Assembly: GCF_012584515.1 (NCBI RefSeq)
Contig: NZ_CP051461.1
Span: 3,157,501-3,221,500, forward strand
Length of the DNA: 64,000 bases
Direction of reading: 5' to 3'
Source: Polaromonas vacuolata
GTDB taxonomy: Bacteria; Pseudomonadota; Gammaproteobacteria; Burkholderiales; Burkholderiaceae_C
Below are positions 37,075 to 47,685 of this stretch, piece by piece. How positions within the stretch are numbered: position 1 is the stretch's first letter; every line of letters starts with the position of its first letter. Below the pieces are notes generated by a model that had not been told where the DNA came from, did not search any database, and was given only the letters and a program-made list of their open reading frames with translations. Both the position numbers and the translations under genes were made by a program.

Positions 37075-37919
37075 ACCGTTTCCTTGCGAGGTGTTTTATA
37101 GCGCGCGTAGCCCCACAAATATTGGTCAGGCTGACTCAGCACAATGGCTTCTATAGCCTGGTTAATGCGTGTGACCGCATCAAGCATATCGGATTTGTCA
37201 GCGCTTTCCGGCAACCCCACAGCAGGCCAAACTTTGAGCACAAATCCCTGCCCCTTTGGTCTGCGCTCGCAGCTCACAGGCAGCAGTACAGCACCGCTTT
37301 GCAAGGCCAGCCTGGCGGCCAGTGTCATGGTGTAGGCTGCTTGACCAAAGAATGGCGCCCAGACACCCATACCCAGAGGCGGAACCTGATCAGTCAACAA
37401 AGCCACTGCGCGGTTAGCTTTAAGCGTCTTGTGCATTAGCCGTATGCCGCTCAGACTGGCCGGCACCACGGTAAGCTGGGCTCGGTCACGAGCGATAGCT
37501 TCTAGCTTAGCCAGCCACGGCTTGCGCGCTGGCCGATAAATCGCGGTGATAGGCCCGTAAAGTTCAGCCAACGCCTGAGGTCCGAGTTCAAAACTACCGC
37601 AATGGGGACCAAAAAAAATCACGCCCTTACCACCTGCAAATGCCTGCTCAACGTGCTGCTGGCCTTGCACACAGACATCCGTTAAAGAGGACTGCGAGGC
37701 AGGCCTAAACCACAGCTTGGGCAACTCTGCAACAAAACGCCCCGCTTCGGCAATCGCAGGCCGAGCAAGCGCAAAGGGCAAACCGGCTTGCGCTACGTTG
37801 GCACGAAAACGAGTGCGGTAATTTAAGCTCACGCTCCAAACCAGCCAGCCCAGCAGACCACCTAGCGCATGCAAAAGCCTTAATGGCCAAAAAGATAAAA
37901 AACGAAAAAGGTAGTACAT
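37071..37919 (-). CDS. LpxL/HtrB-family acyltransferase, first copy
   Basis: A 282-residue relative of the next gene, with HX4E in FFGPHCGSFELGP, the RPARKPWL segment, and LLTDQVPPLGMGVWAPFFG; it ends PDQYLWGYARYKTPRKE. The ATG at 37919 is used; an upstream TTG at 37940 is less likely. The N-terminal helix YYLFRFLSFWPLRLLHALGG anchors it. The tandem pair probably adds the two secondary acyl chains of lipid A, an inference from family and pairing. It is transcribed away from metK. Confidence 0.9.
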   Translation of the reverse strand: MYYLFRFLSFWPLRLLHALGGLLGWLVWSVSLNYRTRFRANVAQAGLPFALARPAIAEAGRFVAELPKLWFRPASQSSLTDVCVQGQQHVEQAFAGGKGVIFFGPHCGSFELGPQALAELYGPITAIYRPARKPWLAKLEAIARDRAQLTVVPASLSGIRLMHKTLKANRAVALLTDQVPPLGMGVWAPFFGQAAYTMTLAARLALQSGAVLLPVSCERRPKGQGFVLKVWPAVGLPESADKSDMLDAVTRINQAIEAIVLSQPDQYLWGYARYKTPRKETV

Positions 37920-37944
37920 GCAGCAGGGTAATAAAAACAACTAA

Positions 37945-37972
37945 TCGACAAAAAATACCAGAGTTATATACT
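37945..37972 (+). promoter_or_regulatory. Candidate sigma-70 promoter of metK
   Basis: TCGACA (37945-37950), a 16-base spacer and TATACT (37967-37972) predict a transcript start near 37979, about 112 bases before the metK ATG. Confidence 0.55.
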
Positions 37973-37978
37973 TTGCAA

Positions 37979-38012
37979 GTCGCCGAGTTATTTGAACAAC
38001 TTGCAGGGCGAC
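37979..38012 (+). other. 5'-terminal stem-loop of the metK leader
   Basis: GTCGCC (37979-37984) pairs with GGCGAC (38007-38012), and inside it GAGTT pairs with AACTT; the loop is ATTTGAAC. The stem begins at about the predicted first base of the transcript. It does not match a SAM riboswitch class I know; it could stabilise the mRNA or be regulatory. Confidence 0.4.
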
Positions 38013-38090
38013 ATTAAACCAAACTGCTAAAGCGTTCGCCAAAGCACTTCTTGCTGGCAACGCGCCAACAAACTTTATGGAGTGTACAAA

Positions 38091-39272
38091 ATGGCAAACG
38101 ACTTTCTCTTCACATCCGAATCCGTCTCTGAAGGCCATCCCGACAAGGTAGCCGACCAAATATCCGACGCCATTCTTGACGCCATATTTAAACAAGACCC
38201 ACTCTCCCGCGTTGCCGCAGAGACCCTGACAAACACCGGCCTGGTCGTGCTGGCTGGTGAGATTACCACCAACGCGCATGTGGACTACATCCAAGTCGCT
38301 CGTGACACCATTAAACGCATTGGCTACGACAACACCGACTACGGCATTGATTACAAGGGCTGCGCGGTCATGGTCTGCTATGACAAGCAAAGCAATGACA
38401 TCGCCCAAGGCGTGGACAGAGCCAGCGACGACCACCTCAACATTGGCGCTGGCGACCAAGGTTTGATGTTTGGCTACGCTTGCGACGAGACGCCGGAACT
38501 CATGCCAGCACCGATTTTCTACGCCCACCGTTTGGTCGAACGCCAAGCGCAATTGCGTAAAGACGGCCGACTGCCATTTCTGCGTCCAGATGCCAAGAGC
38601 CAAGTCACCATGCGCTATGTGGATGGCAAGCCGCACAGCATAGACACCGTGGTGTTATCGACACAACACCATCCAGACCAGAGCGAGACAGCAACCAAGA
38701 TGAAGGACTCCTTCATCGAAGCCATCATCGAAGAAATCATCAAGCCAGTACTGCCGAAAGAATGGTTGCAAAACACGCGCTACCTGATCAACCCAACCGG
38801 CCGCTTTGTGGTCGGCGGCCCGCAAGGAGACTGCGGCCTGACGGGTCGCAAGATTATTGTCGACACCTACGGCGGCGCCTGCCCGCACGGCGGCGGTGCG
38901 TTCAGCGGCAAAGACCCGAGCAAGGTCGACCGTTCGGCAGCTTATGCGGCGCGTTATGTGGCGAAAAATATTGTTGCAGCGGGTCTAGCGCGCCAGTGCC
39001 AAATTCAAGTGGCTTATGCCATCGGCGTAGCCAAGCCAATGAATGTGACGGTATACACCGAAGGCACTGGCCTAATTTCGGACGAAAAACTTTCTGCACT
39101 GGTGCAAGAGCACTTTGACCTGCGGCCTAAAGGCATCATCCAGATGCTGGATTTACTGCGTCCGATTTATGAAAAAACTGCTGCCTACGGCCACTTTGGC
39201 CGCGACGAGCCAGAGTTCACATGGGAACGCACGGACAAAGCCGCTACCCTTCGTGCTGCTGCCGGTTTCTAA
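38091..39272 (+). CDS. metK: S-adenosylmethionine synthetase
   Basis: Makes S-adenosylmethionine from methionine and ATP. The 393-residue protein shows [20 protein letters not shown], then [33 protein letters not shown] and [19 protein letters not shown], all core motifs of the family. I use the ATG at 38091 with GGAG eight bases upstream; a GTG nine bases earlier is in frame. It is monocistronic, with a strong terminator 60 bases after the stop. Confidence 0.97.
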   Translation: MANDFLFTSESVSEGHPDKVADQISDAILDAIFKQDPLSRVAAETLTNTGLVVLAGEITTNAHVDYIQVARDTIKRIGYDNTDYGIDYKGCAVMVCYDKQSNDIAQGVDRASDDHLNIGAGDQGLMFGYACDETPELMPAPIFYAHRLVERQAQLRKDGRLPFLRPDAKSQVTMRYVDGKPHSIDTVVLSTQHHPDQSETATKMKDSFIEAIIEEIIKPVLPKEWLQNTRYLINPTGRFVVGGPQGDCGLTGRKIIVDTYGGACPHGGGAFSGKDPSKVDRSAAYAARYVAKNIVAAGLARQCQIQVAYAIGVAKPMNVTVYTEGTGLISDEKLSALVQEHFDLRPKGIIQMLDLLRPIYEKTAAYGHFGRDEPEFTWERTDKAATLRAAAGF

Positions 39273-39318
39273 TCAGCGACATTAACTAGTTCATTTCGCC
39301 TGATGTGTCAGGCGAGTA

Positions 39319-39362
39319 GTGACTCAAAAAGTCACCCGATGCACTGTCGGGTGACTTTTTTT
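39319..39362 (+). terminator. metK terminator with an overlapping alternative hairpin
   Basis: GTCACCCGA (39331-39339) and TCGGGTGAC (39347-39355) form a perfect 9-bp stem with a 7-base loop, followed by seven T's: a textbook terminator. The first arm also pairs with an upstream segment, GTGACT (39319-39324) with AGTCAC (39330-39335), so two folds exclude each other. A further hairpin CGCCTGA/TCAGGCG lies just before (39298-39315). Confidence 0.9.
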
Positions 39363-39433
39363 ATTTACTATCGACTGAGTGAGCCGCTGCTAAATTAAAA
39401 CTCATACAAGTAGTAAAACCCTAGACGTAAAAC

Positions 39434-39471
39434 AAAAAAGGCTTCAAAACCGAAGTCTTGAAACCTTTTTT
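39434..39471 (-). terminator. Terminator behind the RRM protein gene
   Basis: AAAAAAGG-C-TTCAA and TTGAA-A-CCTTTTTT form a stem with one mismatch around a 10-base loop. On the minus strand it ends with a T-run about 70 bases after the RRM stop codon; the A/T-flanked stem could work in both directions. Confidence 0.75.
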
Positions 39472-39540
39472 ACTTTACCCGGCGTAAGCCAGGAGAGTTT
39501 TAGATAACCATATTTAAACGATTACCTGATTTGGTAGGGC

Positions 39541-39981
39541 TTAGTAGCCGCCACGTCCACCGCCGCCGCCGCCGCCGTAGCCGCCACCGCCGGAACGATC
39601 GCCACCACCGTAGCCGCCGCCGCCGGAGCGATCGCCACCACCGTAGCCGCCGCCGCCGCCGCCGCCGGAACGATCGCCGCCGCCGCCGTAGCCGCCGCCG
39701 CCACCGAAGCCGCCGGTACGTGGAGGACGTGCCTCCATCGGACGGGCTTCGTTCACAGTGATGCTACGACCACCAAGGGATTGACCGTTCATGCCAGCAA
39801 TTGCGGCTTGAGCTTCAGCATCATTGCCCATTTCGACAAAGCCGAAACCTTTTGAACGACCGGTGTCACGTTCCATCATGACTTTAGCGCTGGTGATAGA
39901 ACCAAATTCGCCAAAAGACTGTTGCAGATCTTCGTCACGAACGGTGTACGGCAGGTTGCCGACGTAAAGTTTATTGCCCAT
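39541..39981 (-). CDS. Glycine-rich RNA-binding protein with one RRM
   Basis: A 146-residue protein: an RRM (about 1-80) with RNP2 LYVGNL and RNP1 KGFGFVEM, then a glycine/tyrosine/arginine tail built of repeats of the type GGGGYGGGDRSG. Such proteins resemble cold-induced Rbp proteins of cyanobacteria and plant GRPs and probably act as RNA chaperones. The ATG at 39981 is preceded by GAGGAGTCCTC, a strong Shine-Dalgarno that is itself an interrupted palindrome. The tail DNA is a GC-rich near-repeat of ~33 bases, three copies. Confidence 0.93.
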   Translation of the reverse strand: MGNKLYVGNLPYTVRDEDLQQSFGEFGSITSAKVMMERDTGRSKGFGFVEMGNDAEAQAAIAGMNGQSLGGRSITVNEARPMEARPPRTGGFGGGGGYGGGGDRSGGGGGGGYGGGDRSGGGGYGGGDRSGGGGYGGGGGGGRGGY

Positions 39982-40204
39982 AGAGGACTCCTCAAAAATA
40001 CATGAAATAAAAGCGATGGGGTCCCGAAAGCACAACTAACCCGAAAAGTACCGCCGTAGCGCGCGAAACTGACCGATCACCTAACAATTGCGAATGTTTA
40101 ACCATCCGCATCTCAGGATTATGCGTCATTTAACACTCTAGCGTGCAATTGGCCCTACACAATTACGTAATGGCTATGAAAAAAGACGTTTTATCCATCA
40201 AAAA

Positions 40205-40612
40205 TCAGACTTTAAGGTAGTCAAACGTCAGTTTTCCGGCACCAACTGACACGCCACTAACAAAAGTACCCCAAGCAATATCTAAGAAAGTCAGCCCAAG
40301 CGGCCAATTTTTAATAACTGCGAGATTGGTCAAATCATAGGTGGCGTATGCAAAAAAGCCGAACGCCGCACCAATACCAACGGCTTTGAGGACATTCGCA
40401 TCGGCCTGCAGCAGCACACCAAAAATCATCAAACCTAAGGGAAAAAGAAAGTAAAAAGCTGCGGCCGCATATAAGTTAGGCTTATCCGATAGCAGCGGCC
40501 CCATTGCCTCTTGGTACCAAGTAACGGCTATCACTCGCAGCCAAACCATATCTATTAGCAGCATGACCAGAAAAATCGTGAAGTAAACACCTATGTATTT
40601 TGGTGATGTCAT
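40205..40612 (-). CDS. DUF2177 family membrane protein
   Basis: A 135-residue protein with four hydrophobic helices. YIGVYFTIFLVMLLIDMVWL, GPLLSDKPNLYAAAAFYFLFP and FFAYATYDLTNLAVIKNWPL match the DUF2177 family, whose function is unknown. It stands alone between the RRM gene and groES, on the minus strand. The 223-base gap behind it probably holds the RRM promoter, although I could not place the hexamers. Confidence 0.85.
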   Translation of the reverse strand: MTSPKYIGVYFTIFLVMLLIDMVWLRVIAVTWYQEAMGPLLSDKPNLYAAAAFYFLFPLGLMIFGVLLQADANVLKAVGIGAAFGFFAYATYDLTNLAVIKNWPLGLTFLDIAWGTFVSGVSVGAGKLTFDYLKV

Positions 40613-40748
40613 GTAACAAAGTCCTGTGAGTAAGTTGGCGGGTAACTGTAGTTACGCCTGATGCTGAGTCTATGCTCTCCCGCGGCGAAAGACCGTGATG
40701 GTGCTGTCAAAAACCGATTGGGTTTGCAGCAGTTATTTACACCTGCCC

Positions 40749-40777
40749 TTGAAACTTGGAATGAATGCATCCATAAT
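40749..40777 (+). promoter_or_regulatory. Sigma-70 promoter of groESL
   Basis: TTGAAA (40749-40754), a 17-base spacer and CATAAT (40772-40777). The predicted start falls inside the CIRCE element, so repressor binding would block it. A sigma-32 promoter was not evident. Confidence 0.75.
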
Positions 40778-40803
40778 TAGCACTCACTGGGTTAGAGTGC
40801 TAA
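40777..40803 (+). promoter_or_regulatory. CIRCE operator (HrcA binding site)
   Basis: TTAGCACTC - 9 bases - GAGTGCTAA: both arms match the CIRCE consensus without mismatch. HrcA represses groE genes through this element; hrcA itself is not in the window. It lies about 95 bases upstream of the groES ATG and at the start of the transcript, so it may also act as an mRNA stem. Confidence 0.97.
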
Positions 40804-40897
40804 CAAGCATCTCACACATCCTAGATGACTGGCGCTAGCTTTTTTTAACTAGCGCCTTCTATTTTTTAAACCCATTGTTTAAACACAAGGAGCTCTC

Positions 40898-41188
40898 ATG
40901 AAACTTCGTCCCTTGCACGACCGCGTAATCGTTAAACGTGTAGAAAATGAAACTAAAACTGCTTCCGGCATCGTCATTCCTGACAGCGCCGCTGAAAAGC
41001 CAGACCAGGGCGAAATCCTGGCTGTTGGCCCAGGCAAGAAAAATGACAAGGGCGAAATTTCTCCCGTAGGCGTTAAGGTCGGCGACCGCGTTCTGTTCGG
41101 CAAATACAGCGGCCAGACCGTCAAGATTGACGGCGACGAGCTGCTGGTCATGAAAGAAGAAGACCTGTTCGCAGTGGTCGAGAAGTAA
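40898..41188 (+). CDS. groES: Co-chaperonin GroES
   Basis: The 96-residue lid of the GroEL chamber. It has the usual start [14 protein letters not shown], the mobile loop with [20 protein letters not shown], and the end [18 protein letters not shown] lies seven bases before the ATG. It is followed by groEL after 59 bases, under the CIRCE-controlled promoter. Confidence 0.98.
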   Translation: MKLRPLHDRVIVKRVENETKTASGIVIPDSAAEKPDQGEILAVGPGKKNDKGEISPVGVKVGDRVLFGKYSGQTVKIDGDELLVMKEEDLFAVVEK

Positions 41189-41238
41189 TTCTCCCCCGTT
41201 CAGCGTTTTATTTTTTTCTCATTCACAAACATTTTTAG

Positions 41239-42897
<1,659 letters not shown>

Positions 42898-42909
42898 TCC
42901 AGCGCGGAT

Positions 42910-42977
42910 AAGCCCGGCTAAACCGGGCTTGCCCAGCAAAAAGGGTCGTAGCGTGCGAACGCTGCGACCCTTTTTTT
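42910..42977 (+). terminator. groESL terminator region, two hairpins
   Basis: AAGCCCGG-CTAAA-CCGGGCTT (42910-42930) is a perfect 8-bp stem. The terminator proper is GGGTCG-T-AGCGT with ACGCT-G-CGACCC (42943-42970), followed by seven T's. Confidence 0.9.
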
Positions 42978-43024
42978 ATGTTTTAACTTAAATATCGCTG
43001 CACAGCTTAAACATGGCGGTCGAG

Positions 43025-43333
43025 TTAATTTTGGCCAAGCTCAGACTCTTGTACCCACCAGTAAATCAGCACCAATAAGCCAATACCGCTCAAGCCAATA
43101 AGCTGCCACCAGCCGGTGCGGCCAATATCATGCAAACGGCGCGCACCTACCGCCAGATAAGGCAGCAGCAGGCCTAGTTGCACCAGAGCTAAGAGCTTTT
43201 CGTTCAGCATAGCAACAGCGGCAAAGACCAAGAATTGAAACAGCACAAACCACCAAAATTCAGAGCGCGCAGCTCGACCTTTAAATGTGCCGTATTTGCT
43301 CATGCACGAAGAAATGGCTTGGCTAAACGTCAT
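43025..43333 (-). CDS. DUF805 family membrane protein
   Basis: A 102-residue protein starting with the soluble motif MSKYGTFKGRAARSEFWWFVLFQ at about 11-33 (key residues F17, G19, R20, R23, E25, W27) and carrying the family arginine/aspartate signature GARRLHDIGRTGWW between hydrophobic helices. DUF805 proteins are inner-membrane proteins of unknown function. It stands alone between groEL (convergent) and pgi. Confidence 0.9.
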   Translation of the reverse strand: MTFSQAISSCMSKYGTFKGRAARSEFWWFVLFQFLVFAAVAMLNEKLLALVQLGLLLPYLAVGARRLHDIGRTGWWQLIGLSGIGLLVLIYWWVQESELGQN

Positions 43334-43471
43334 GGCGTAGTTTCCTGAAAATTCAAATCAGTTAGTTTACTGGCCCACAGCAGATGCCGGACAGCGACTT
43401 TTAACGCTGTAACACGCTAGAGCAGCAAGGCGGTAACGGCTAATCGCGCCAGCTAATGCCTAGCCAGCTAA

Positions 43472-45034
43472 TTAAGTGGCGCGCAGTCGCCGCAGCAAAC
43501 CTGCGGTAGAGCCGTCCAAACCCTGGACATCGCCGCTTTGCAAGCGCGGCGCAATATCTTGTGCCAGCGACTTACCCAGCTCTACGCCCCACTGATCAAA
43601 GCTATTAATACCCCACACCGAGCCGCTAACAAACACCCGGTGTTCTTGCAGCGCCAGCAAAGCGCCCAAGCTACGCGGATTGAGCGCGTCGAGCAGCAAA
43701 AAACTACTCGGCCGATTACCCGGAAAATCTCTATGTCCGCCCACGTCGGTCTTTCCAACCATTAGTGACTGCGCTTGGGCCAGCACATTGGCGATGAGTT
43801 TTTCATGGTGTCCGGGCATGCCTTGAAGCGCATTTTTGACCGCTACAAATTCAACCGGCACCACGCTACTGCCTTGATGCAACATCTGAAAATAAGCGTG
43901 CTGACCGTTGGTGCCAGGTTCACCCCACAGCACAGGTGCTGTCGCAAAGGGTAGGGTCTGACCGTCCATGTCCACGCGCTTGCCATTACTCTCCATCTCA
44001 AGCTGCTGCAAATAAGCCGGTAGGCGGCGCAATGCGCTACTGTAAGGCGCGATGCTGCGGCTGCTAAAGCCGTGAAAATTACGGTACCAAATATCTAACA
44101 AACCCAGCCTAACCGGCAGATTTTGCGCCAGTGGTGCGCTCTGAAAGTGTTGATCCATAGCGTGTGCACCGGCCAACAATTCCCGAAAACCCGCCGCACC
44201 AATAGCCAGTGCAATTGGCAAACCTATGGCCGACCAAAGTGAATAGCGGCCGCCCACCCAATCCCAAAAACCAAAGCAGGTCTGGATCCCAAAGGTCTTG
44301 GCGGCGGCCAAATTGGTGGTCAGTCCAACGAAATGGCGCGCGACGTCTTGCCCACCACTAGCCTTAAACCAACGCAGAGCCGAATGCGCATTGAGCATGG
44401 TCTCCGGCGTAGTAAAGGTCTTAGATGCCACCAAAAATAAAGTGCTCTGCGGCTTTAACTCGGCCAATACGCTTAACAGTTCATGCTCGTCAACGTTAGA
44501 GACAAATTGAAAGCGCTTGCCCGCAATCGCAAAATCCTGCATCGCCAGCACCGCCATCTGCGGCCCTAAATCCGAGCCACCGATGCCGACATTGACGATG
44601 TCGGTGATGTCTTTGTAGGCCGCGTCATGCCGAATTTTCTCTGCAAAATCCAACATGCTGTCTAACGTGGCGTGCACTTTAAGTAACTCGGGCGCCATCG
44701 CCGGACTGACTACTTGATCGGCAGGACTGCGCAGTAAAAAATGCATCACCGCGCGCTGCTCGGTGCGGTTAATCGCTTCGCCCGCAAACATCGCATCGCG
44801 GTGCTGCTCTAGGCCAGTTTCACGGGCCAACTCTATGAGCAACGACTCAGTTTGCGCGTCAATACGGTTTTTTGATAAGTCTGCAAAAACATAGGGTGCG
44901 CTTTGGCTAAAGGTTTCGAAGCGTGTTGCATCCGCCGTAAAGGCTTGGCGCAGATCGAAGTCACGACCTTGTGTCTGGTACAAGTCATTTAATTTAGCCC
45001 AGGCAGCAGTTTTATCGCAGCGCACTCTACTCAT
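43472..45034 (-). CDS. pgi: Glucose-6-phosphate isomerase
   Basis: Interconverts glucose-6-P and fructose-6-P. The 520-residue protein shows [15 protein letters not shown], then [23 protein letters not shown] with preceding [21 protein letters not shown] with the family serine region, and the C-terminal [16 protein letters not shown]. It overlaps tal by four bases (ATGA) and is the second gene of the tal-pgi unit, divergent from zwf. Confidence 0.97.
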   Translation of the reverse strand: MSRVRCDKTAAWAKLNDLYQTQGRDFDLRQAFTADATRFETFSQSAPYVFADLSKNRIDAQTESLLIELARETGLEQHRDAMFAGEAINRTEQRAVMHFLLRSPADQVVSPAMAPELLKVHATLDSMLDFAEKIRHDAAYKDITDIVNVGIGGSDLGPQMAVLAMQDFAIAGKRFQFVSNVDEHELLSVLAELKPQSTLFLVASKTFTTPETMLNAHSALRWFKASGGQDVARHFVGLTTNLAAAKTFGIQTCFGFWDWVGGRYSLWSAIGLPIALAIGAAGFRELLAGAHAMDQHFQSAPLAQNLPVRLGLLDIWYRNFHGFSSRSIAPYSSALRRLPAYLQQLEMESNGKRVDMDGQTLPFATAPVLWGEPGTNGQHAYFQMLHQGSSVVPVEFVAVKNALQGMPGHHEKLIANVLAQAQSLMVGKTDVGGHRDFPGNRPSSFLLLDALNPRSLGALLALQEHRVFVSGSVWGINSFDQWGVELGKSLAQDIAPRLQSGDVQGLDGSTAGLLRRLRAT

Positions 45035-45981
45035 GCAGCAGCCAGCATAATTTGTTCAAGCTTGAGTGTGTCAGCAACAAAGGCGCGTATGCCTTCAGCC
45101 AGTTTTTCGCTAGCCATCGCATCTTGATTGAGCGCCAAGCGTAAACCGGACGTATCAAAACTGACTGCCGCCAAGTCCAACGCAACGGCAGCTTTAGCAT
45201 CCAAGGCCAGCGCCAGCGGAGCCGAGTTAGCCGCCAACTGGGCCAGTAATTCCGGGCTGATGGTCAACAAATCACAGCCAGCAAGCGCAGTGATCTGGCC
45301 GCAATTACGAAAGCTCGCACCCATGACTTCAGTCTTAATGCCAAAGTGTTTGTAATAGTTATAAATTTCACGCACCGACTTCACGCCCGGATCATTGACA
45401 CCTGCGTTCGCCGCCTCATCCCAACTCGTACCGGCAGACTTTTTATACCAGTCATAAATACGGCCAACAAAGGGCGAGATCAGTTGTACCTTGGCATCGG
45501 CACAAGCCACGGCTTGGCAGAACGAAAACAGCAGCGTGAGATTGGTATGAATACCGCGCTGCTCAAGCAAGGCTGCAGCGGCAATACCTTCAGGGGTAGC
45601 TGCAACCTTGATCAAAACCCGCTCTGCACCAATGCCCTCGGCCTTGTAGAGCGCAATCAGGCGTTCGCCACGCGCTACGCTGGCTGCGGTATCAAAGCTC
45701 AAACGCGCATCGACCTCAGTGGACACGCGGCCGGGAATAGTTTGCAGGATTTCGCAGCCAAAGCGCACCAGCAAGTGGTCCATCAGCACGTCAAGTGATT
45801 GACCTTTGTGCTTGCCAAGTGTGTCAGCCAGCAGAGGTTGATATTCAGGCTTTTGGACGGCCTTGAGAATTAAGGACGGATTAGTCGTCGCGTCCTGCGG
45901 CTTGAACTGAGCCAGCTGTTTGAAGTCGCCGGTATCAGCAACCACAGTGGTGAATTTTTTGAGTGCGTCGAGTTGATTCAT
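45031..45981 (-). CDS. tal: Transaldolase
   Basis: Pentose phosphate pathway enzyme moving dihydroxyacetone units. The 316-residue class I protein has [12 protein letters not shown] at the N-terminus, the Schiff-base lysine in [13 protein letters not shown], and [29 protein letters not shown] follows. It begins the tal-pgi unit; upstream is the 155-base divergent region with zwf that holds a HexR-like box. Confidence 0.96.
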   Translation of the reverse strand: MNQLDALKKFTTVVADTGDFKQLAQFKPQDATTNPSLILKAVQKPEYQPLLADTLGKHKGQSLDVLMDHLLVRFGCEILQTIPGRVSTEVDARLSFDTAASVARGERLIALYKAEGIGAERVLIKVAATPEGIAAAALLEQRGIHTNLTLLFSFCQAVACADAKVQLISPFVGRIYDWYKKSAGTSWDEAANAGVNDPGVKSVREIYNYYKHFGIKTEVMGASFRNCGQITALAGCDLLTISPELLAQLAANSAPLALALDAKAAVALDLAAVSFDTSGLRLALNQDAMASEKLAEGIRAFVADTLKLEQIMLAAA

Positions 45982-46075
45982 CGTTTTAAGGTGTAGGTTA
46001 ACGCAAAGCGATAGTGGTGACAGAAACTATGGCTCACAAAAAGCCCTCATGAGTTACCATTATGCCGATAAACTA

Positions 46076-46090
46076 TGAAACTTTATTACA
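46076..46090. promoter_or_regulatory. Candidate HexR operator between tal and zwf
   Basis: The 15-mer TGAAACTTTATTACA resembles the HexR consensus palindrome TGTARTnnnnYTACA: the right half ATTACA is perfect and the left half matches at four of six. It lies 46 bases before the zwf ATG and 95 bases before the tal ATG, and a hexR gene follows zwf. It could control both directions. Confidence 0.5.
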
Positions 46091-46136
46091 TGATGCAAAC
46101 CTTCAGTCTGTGCATGCTTTTAACAGGAACACAGCA

Positions 46137-47612
46137 ATGAGATTTGACCTGATACTTTTTGGCGGCACCGGCGACCTAGTCTGGCGCAAACTCATGCCAG
46201 CCCTTTTCCAAGCCTTTCGCCACGGCAGCTTGCCAACCGATGGTCGCATCGTCGGCGTGGCGCGCGACGACCTCGACGATGAGCAGTACCGGGCGCTGAT
46301 CAAGTCTCGCTTTGATGAAGTTGACTTGGCCAAACGGCCTAGCGAAGAAGAGTTTTCTCGCTTTGCCGCGCGCTTGACGTATCTGCGCATGGATTTATCC
46401 AACGCCACCGATTACACCCATCTCGCCGCAAAACTGGCTGAGCACCAAGCCGACACGGTAGTGATGTACTTAGCCACTGCCCCCAGTTTATTCACGATTT
46501 TTTGCGAACATATAGGCGCGGCTGGTCTGAATGGTCCTCAAGTTCGCGTGGTACTAGAAAAACCGCTAGGCCACAACTTGGCATCGAACCGGGCGATTAA
46601 CGAGAGTGTGCGCAAAGTATTTGACGAAAAGCAAATCTTCAGGATTGACCACTACTTGGGCAAACCTTCAGTACAAAACCTGTTTGCAATGCGCTTTGGC
46701 AATGCCTTATTTGAGCCTCTTTGGCGGCGTGAAAATATCGCAAATATACAAATCACAATCGCCGAAGAGTTGGGCATAGAAAAGCGTGGCGCTTTTTACG
46801 ACAGCACCGGTGCGTTGCGCGACATGGTGCAAAACCATGCACTGCAACTGCTGTGCGCCATCGGCATGGAGCCGCCGATTAATGCCCATGCAGACGCGAT
46901 ACGCGACGAAAAACTCAAGGTCTTGCGCTCACTCAAGCCCTGGACGACTGAAAGCCTACGCCAGCATGTGGTGCGCGGCCAGTACTCTGCCGGCACCATC
47001 AACGGCGCCCAAGTTGCGGGATATGCCAGCGAGCCCGGCGTAGGCCAAGGCAGTCAAACTGAAACTTTTGTTGCGCTGCGCACCGAGATCGCCAACTGGC
47101 GTTGGGCCGGCGTGCCGTTCTACATTCGAACCGGCAAACGCATGGCACGTAGCAGTGCTTTTATTGAAGTGAACTTTAGGCCCACGCCGCACGCCATTTT
47201 CAAAACTCCGCTGGGTTCGGCGAATCGACTGGTGATTCATCTGCAACCCAAAGATGGGCTGGAACTGCATCTGCTTGCACAAGGACAGCAAAATCGTGGC
47301 CAGACCAACGCGGAAACCAGTGCCACGGTGCAAAGCCTCTCGCCGGTCCAGCTTGATCTGGATTTTGATAAACGCTTTGGCTCTCAACGGGTAGGCGCGT
47401 ATGAACGCTTGCTGCTTGACGTGATTGACGGACGTCTGAATCTATTTGTACGCAGTGACGAGCAAGAAGCCGCTTGGCGCTGGGTTGAACCGATTATGGA
47501 GAGCTGGAAGCATGATGAAGGACCTAGGCTATATGCCGCCGGAACCTGGGGGCCAGGTGCCGCCAGTGCCATGATTGCCAGAGACGGTTTTTGTTGGCCT
47601 GAAGAATGTTAA
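46137..47612 (+). CDS. zwf: Glucose-6-phosphate 1-dehydrogenase
   Basis: First step of the oxidative pentose phosphate and Entner-Doudoroff routes. I use the ATG at 46137 behind AGGA, which gives 491 residues and the proper N-terminus MRFDLILFGGTGDLVWRKL with the dinucleotide fold GGTGDL. The substrate motif is FRIDHYLGKPSVQN; VVLEKPLGHNL and FYIRTGKRM are also diagnostic. A frame open 75 bases further upstream adds nothing conserved. hexR follows after 73 bases. Confidence 0.97.
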   Translation: MRFDLILFGGTGDLVWRKLMPALFQAFRHGSLPTDGRIVGVARDDLDDEQYRALIKSRFDEVDLAKRPSEEEFSRFAARLTYLRMDLSNATDYTHLAAKLAEHQADTVVMYLATAPSLFTIFCEHIGAAGLNGPQVRVVLEKPLGHNLASNRAINESVRKVFDEKQIFRIDHYLGKPSVQNLFAMRFGNALFEPLWRRENIANIQITIAEELGIEKRGAFYDSTGALRDMVQNHALQLLCAIGMEPPINAHADAIRDEKLKVLRSLKPWTTESLRQHVVRGQYSAGTINGAQVAGYASEPGVGQGSQTETFVALRTEIANWRWAGVPFYIRTGKRMARSSAFIEVNFRPTPHAIFKTPLGSANRLVIHLQPKDGLELHLLAQGQQNRGQTNAETSATVQSLSPVQLDLDFDKRFGSQRVGAYERLLLDVIDGRLNLFVRSDEQEAAWRWVEPIMESWKHDEGPRLYAAGTWGPGAASAMIARDGFCWPEEC

Positions 47613-47685
47613 TTGTCATGCGTAATGCGTTGCTCACTTCTCCAATTGCAGTCGCTGACATTGGCCGCTACGCAACGAAATACCC

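Noticed and set aside
37941..38090. SAM riboswitch in the metK leader
   Set aside because: The leader is structured, but it lacks the core motifs of the SAM-I, SAM-II and SAM/SAH classes as far as I can see by eye.
39298..39362. SAH riboswitch downstream of metK
   Set aside because: SAH riboswitches precede ahcY-type genes; here no such gene follows and the hairpins are a plain terminator plus overlap.
39590..39700. CRISPR-like repeats
   Set aside because: The regular GC-rich units encode the Gly-rich protein tail and have no spacers.
39531..39761. Arg/His-rich plus-strand frame opposite the RRM gene tail
   Set aside because: It is the antisense reading of glycine-rich repeats; the RRM and its ribosome binding site decide the strand.
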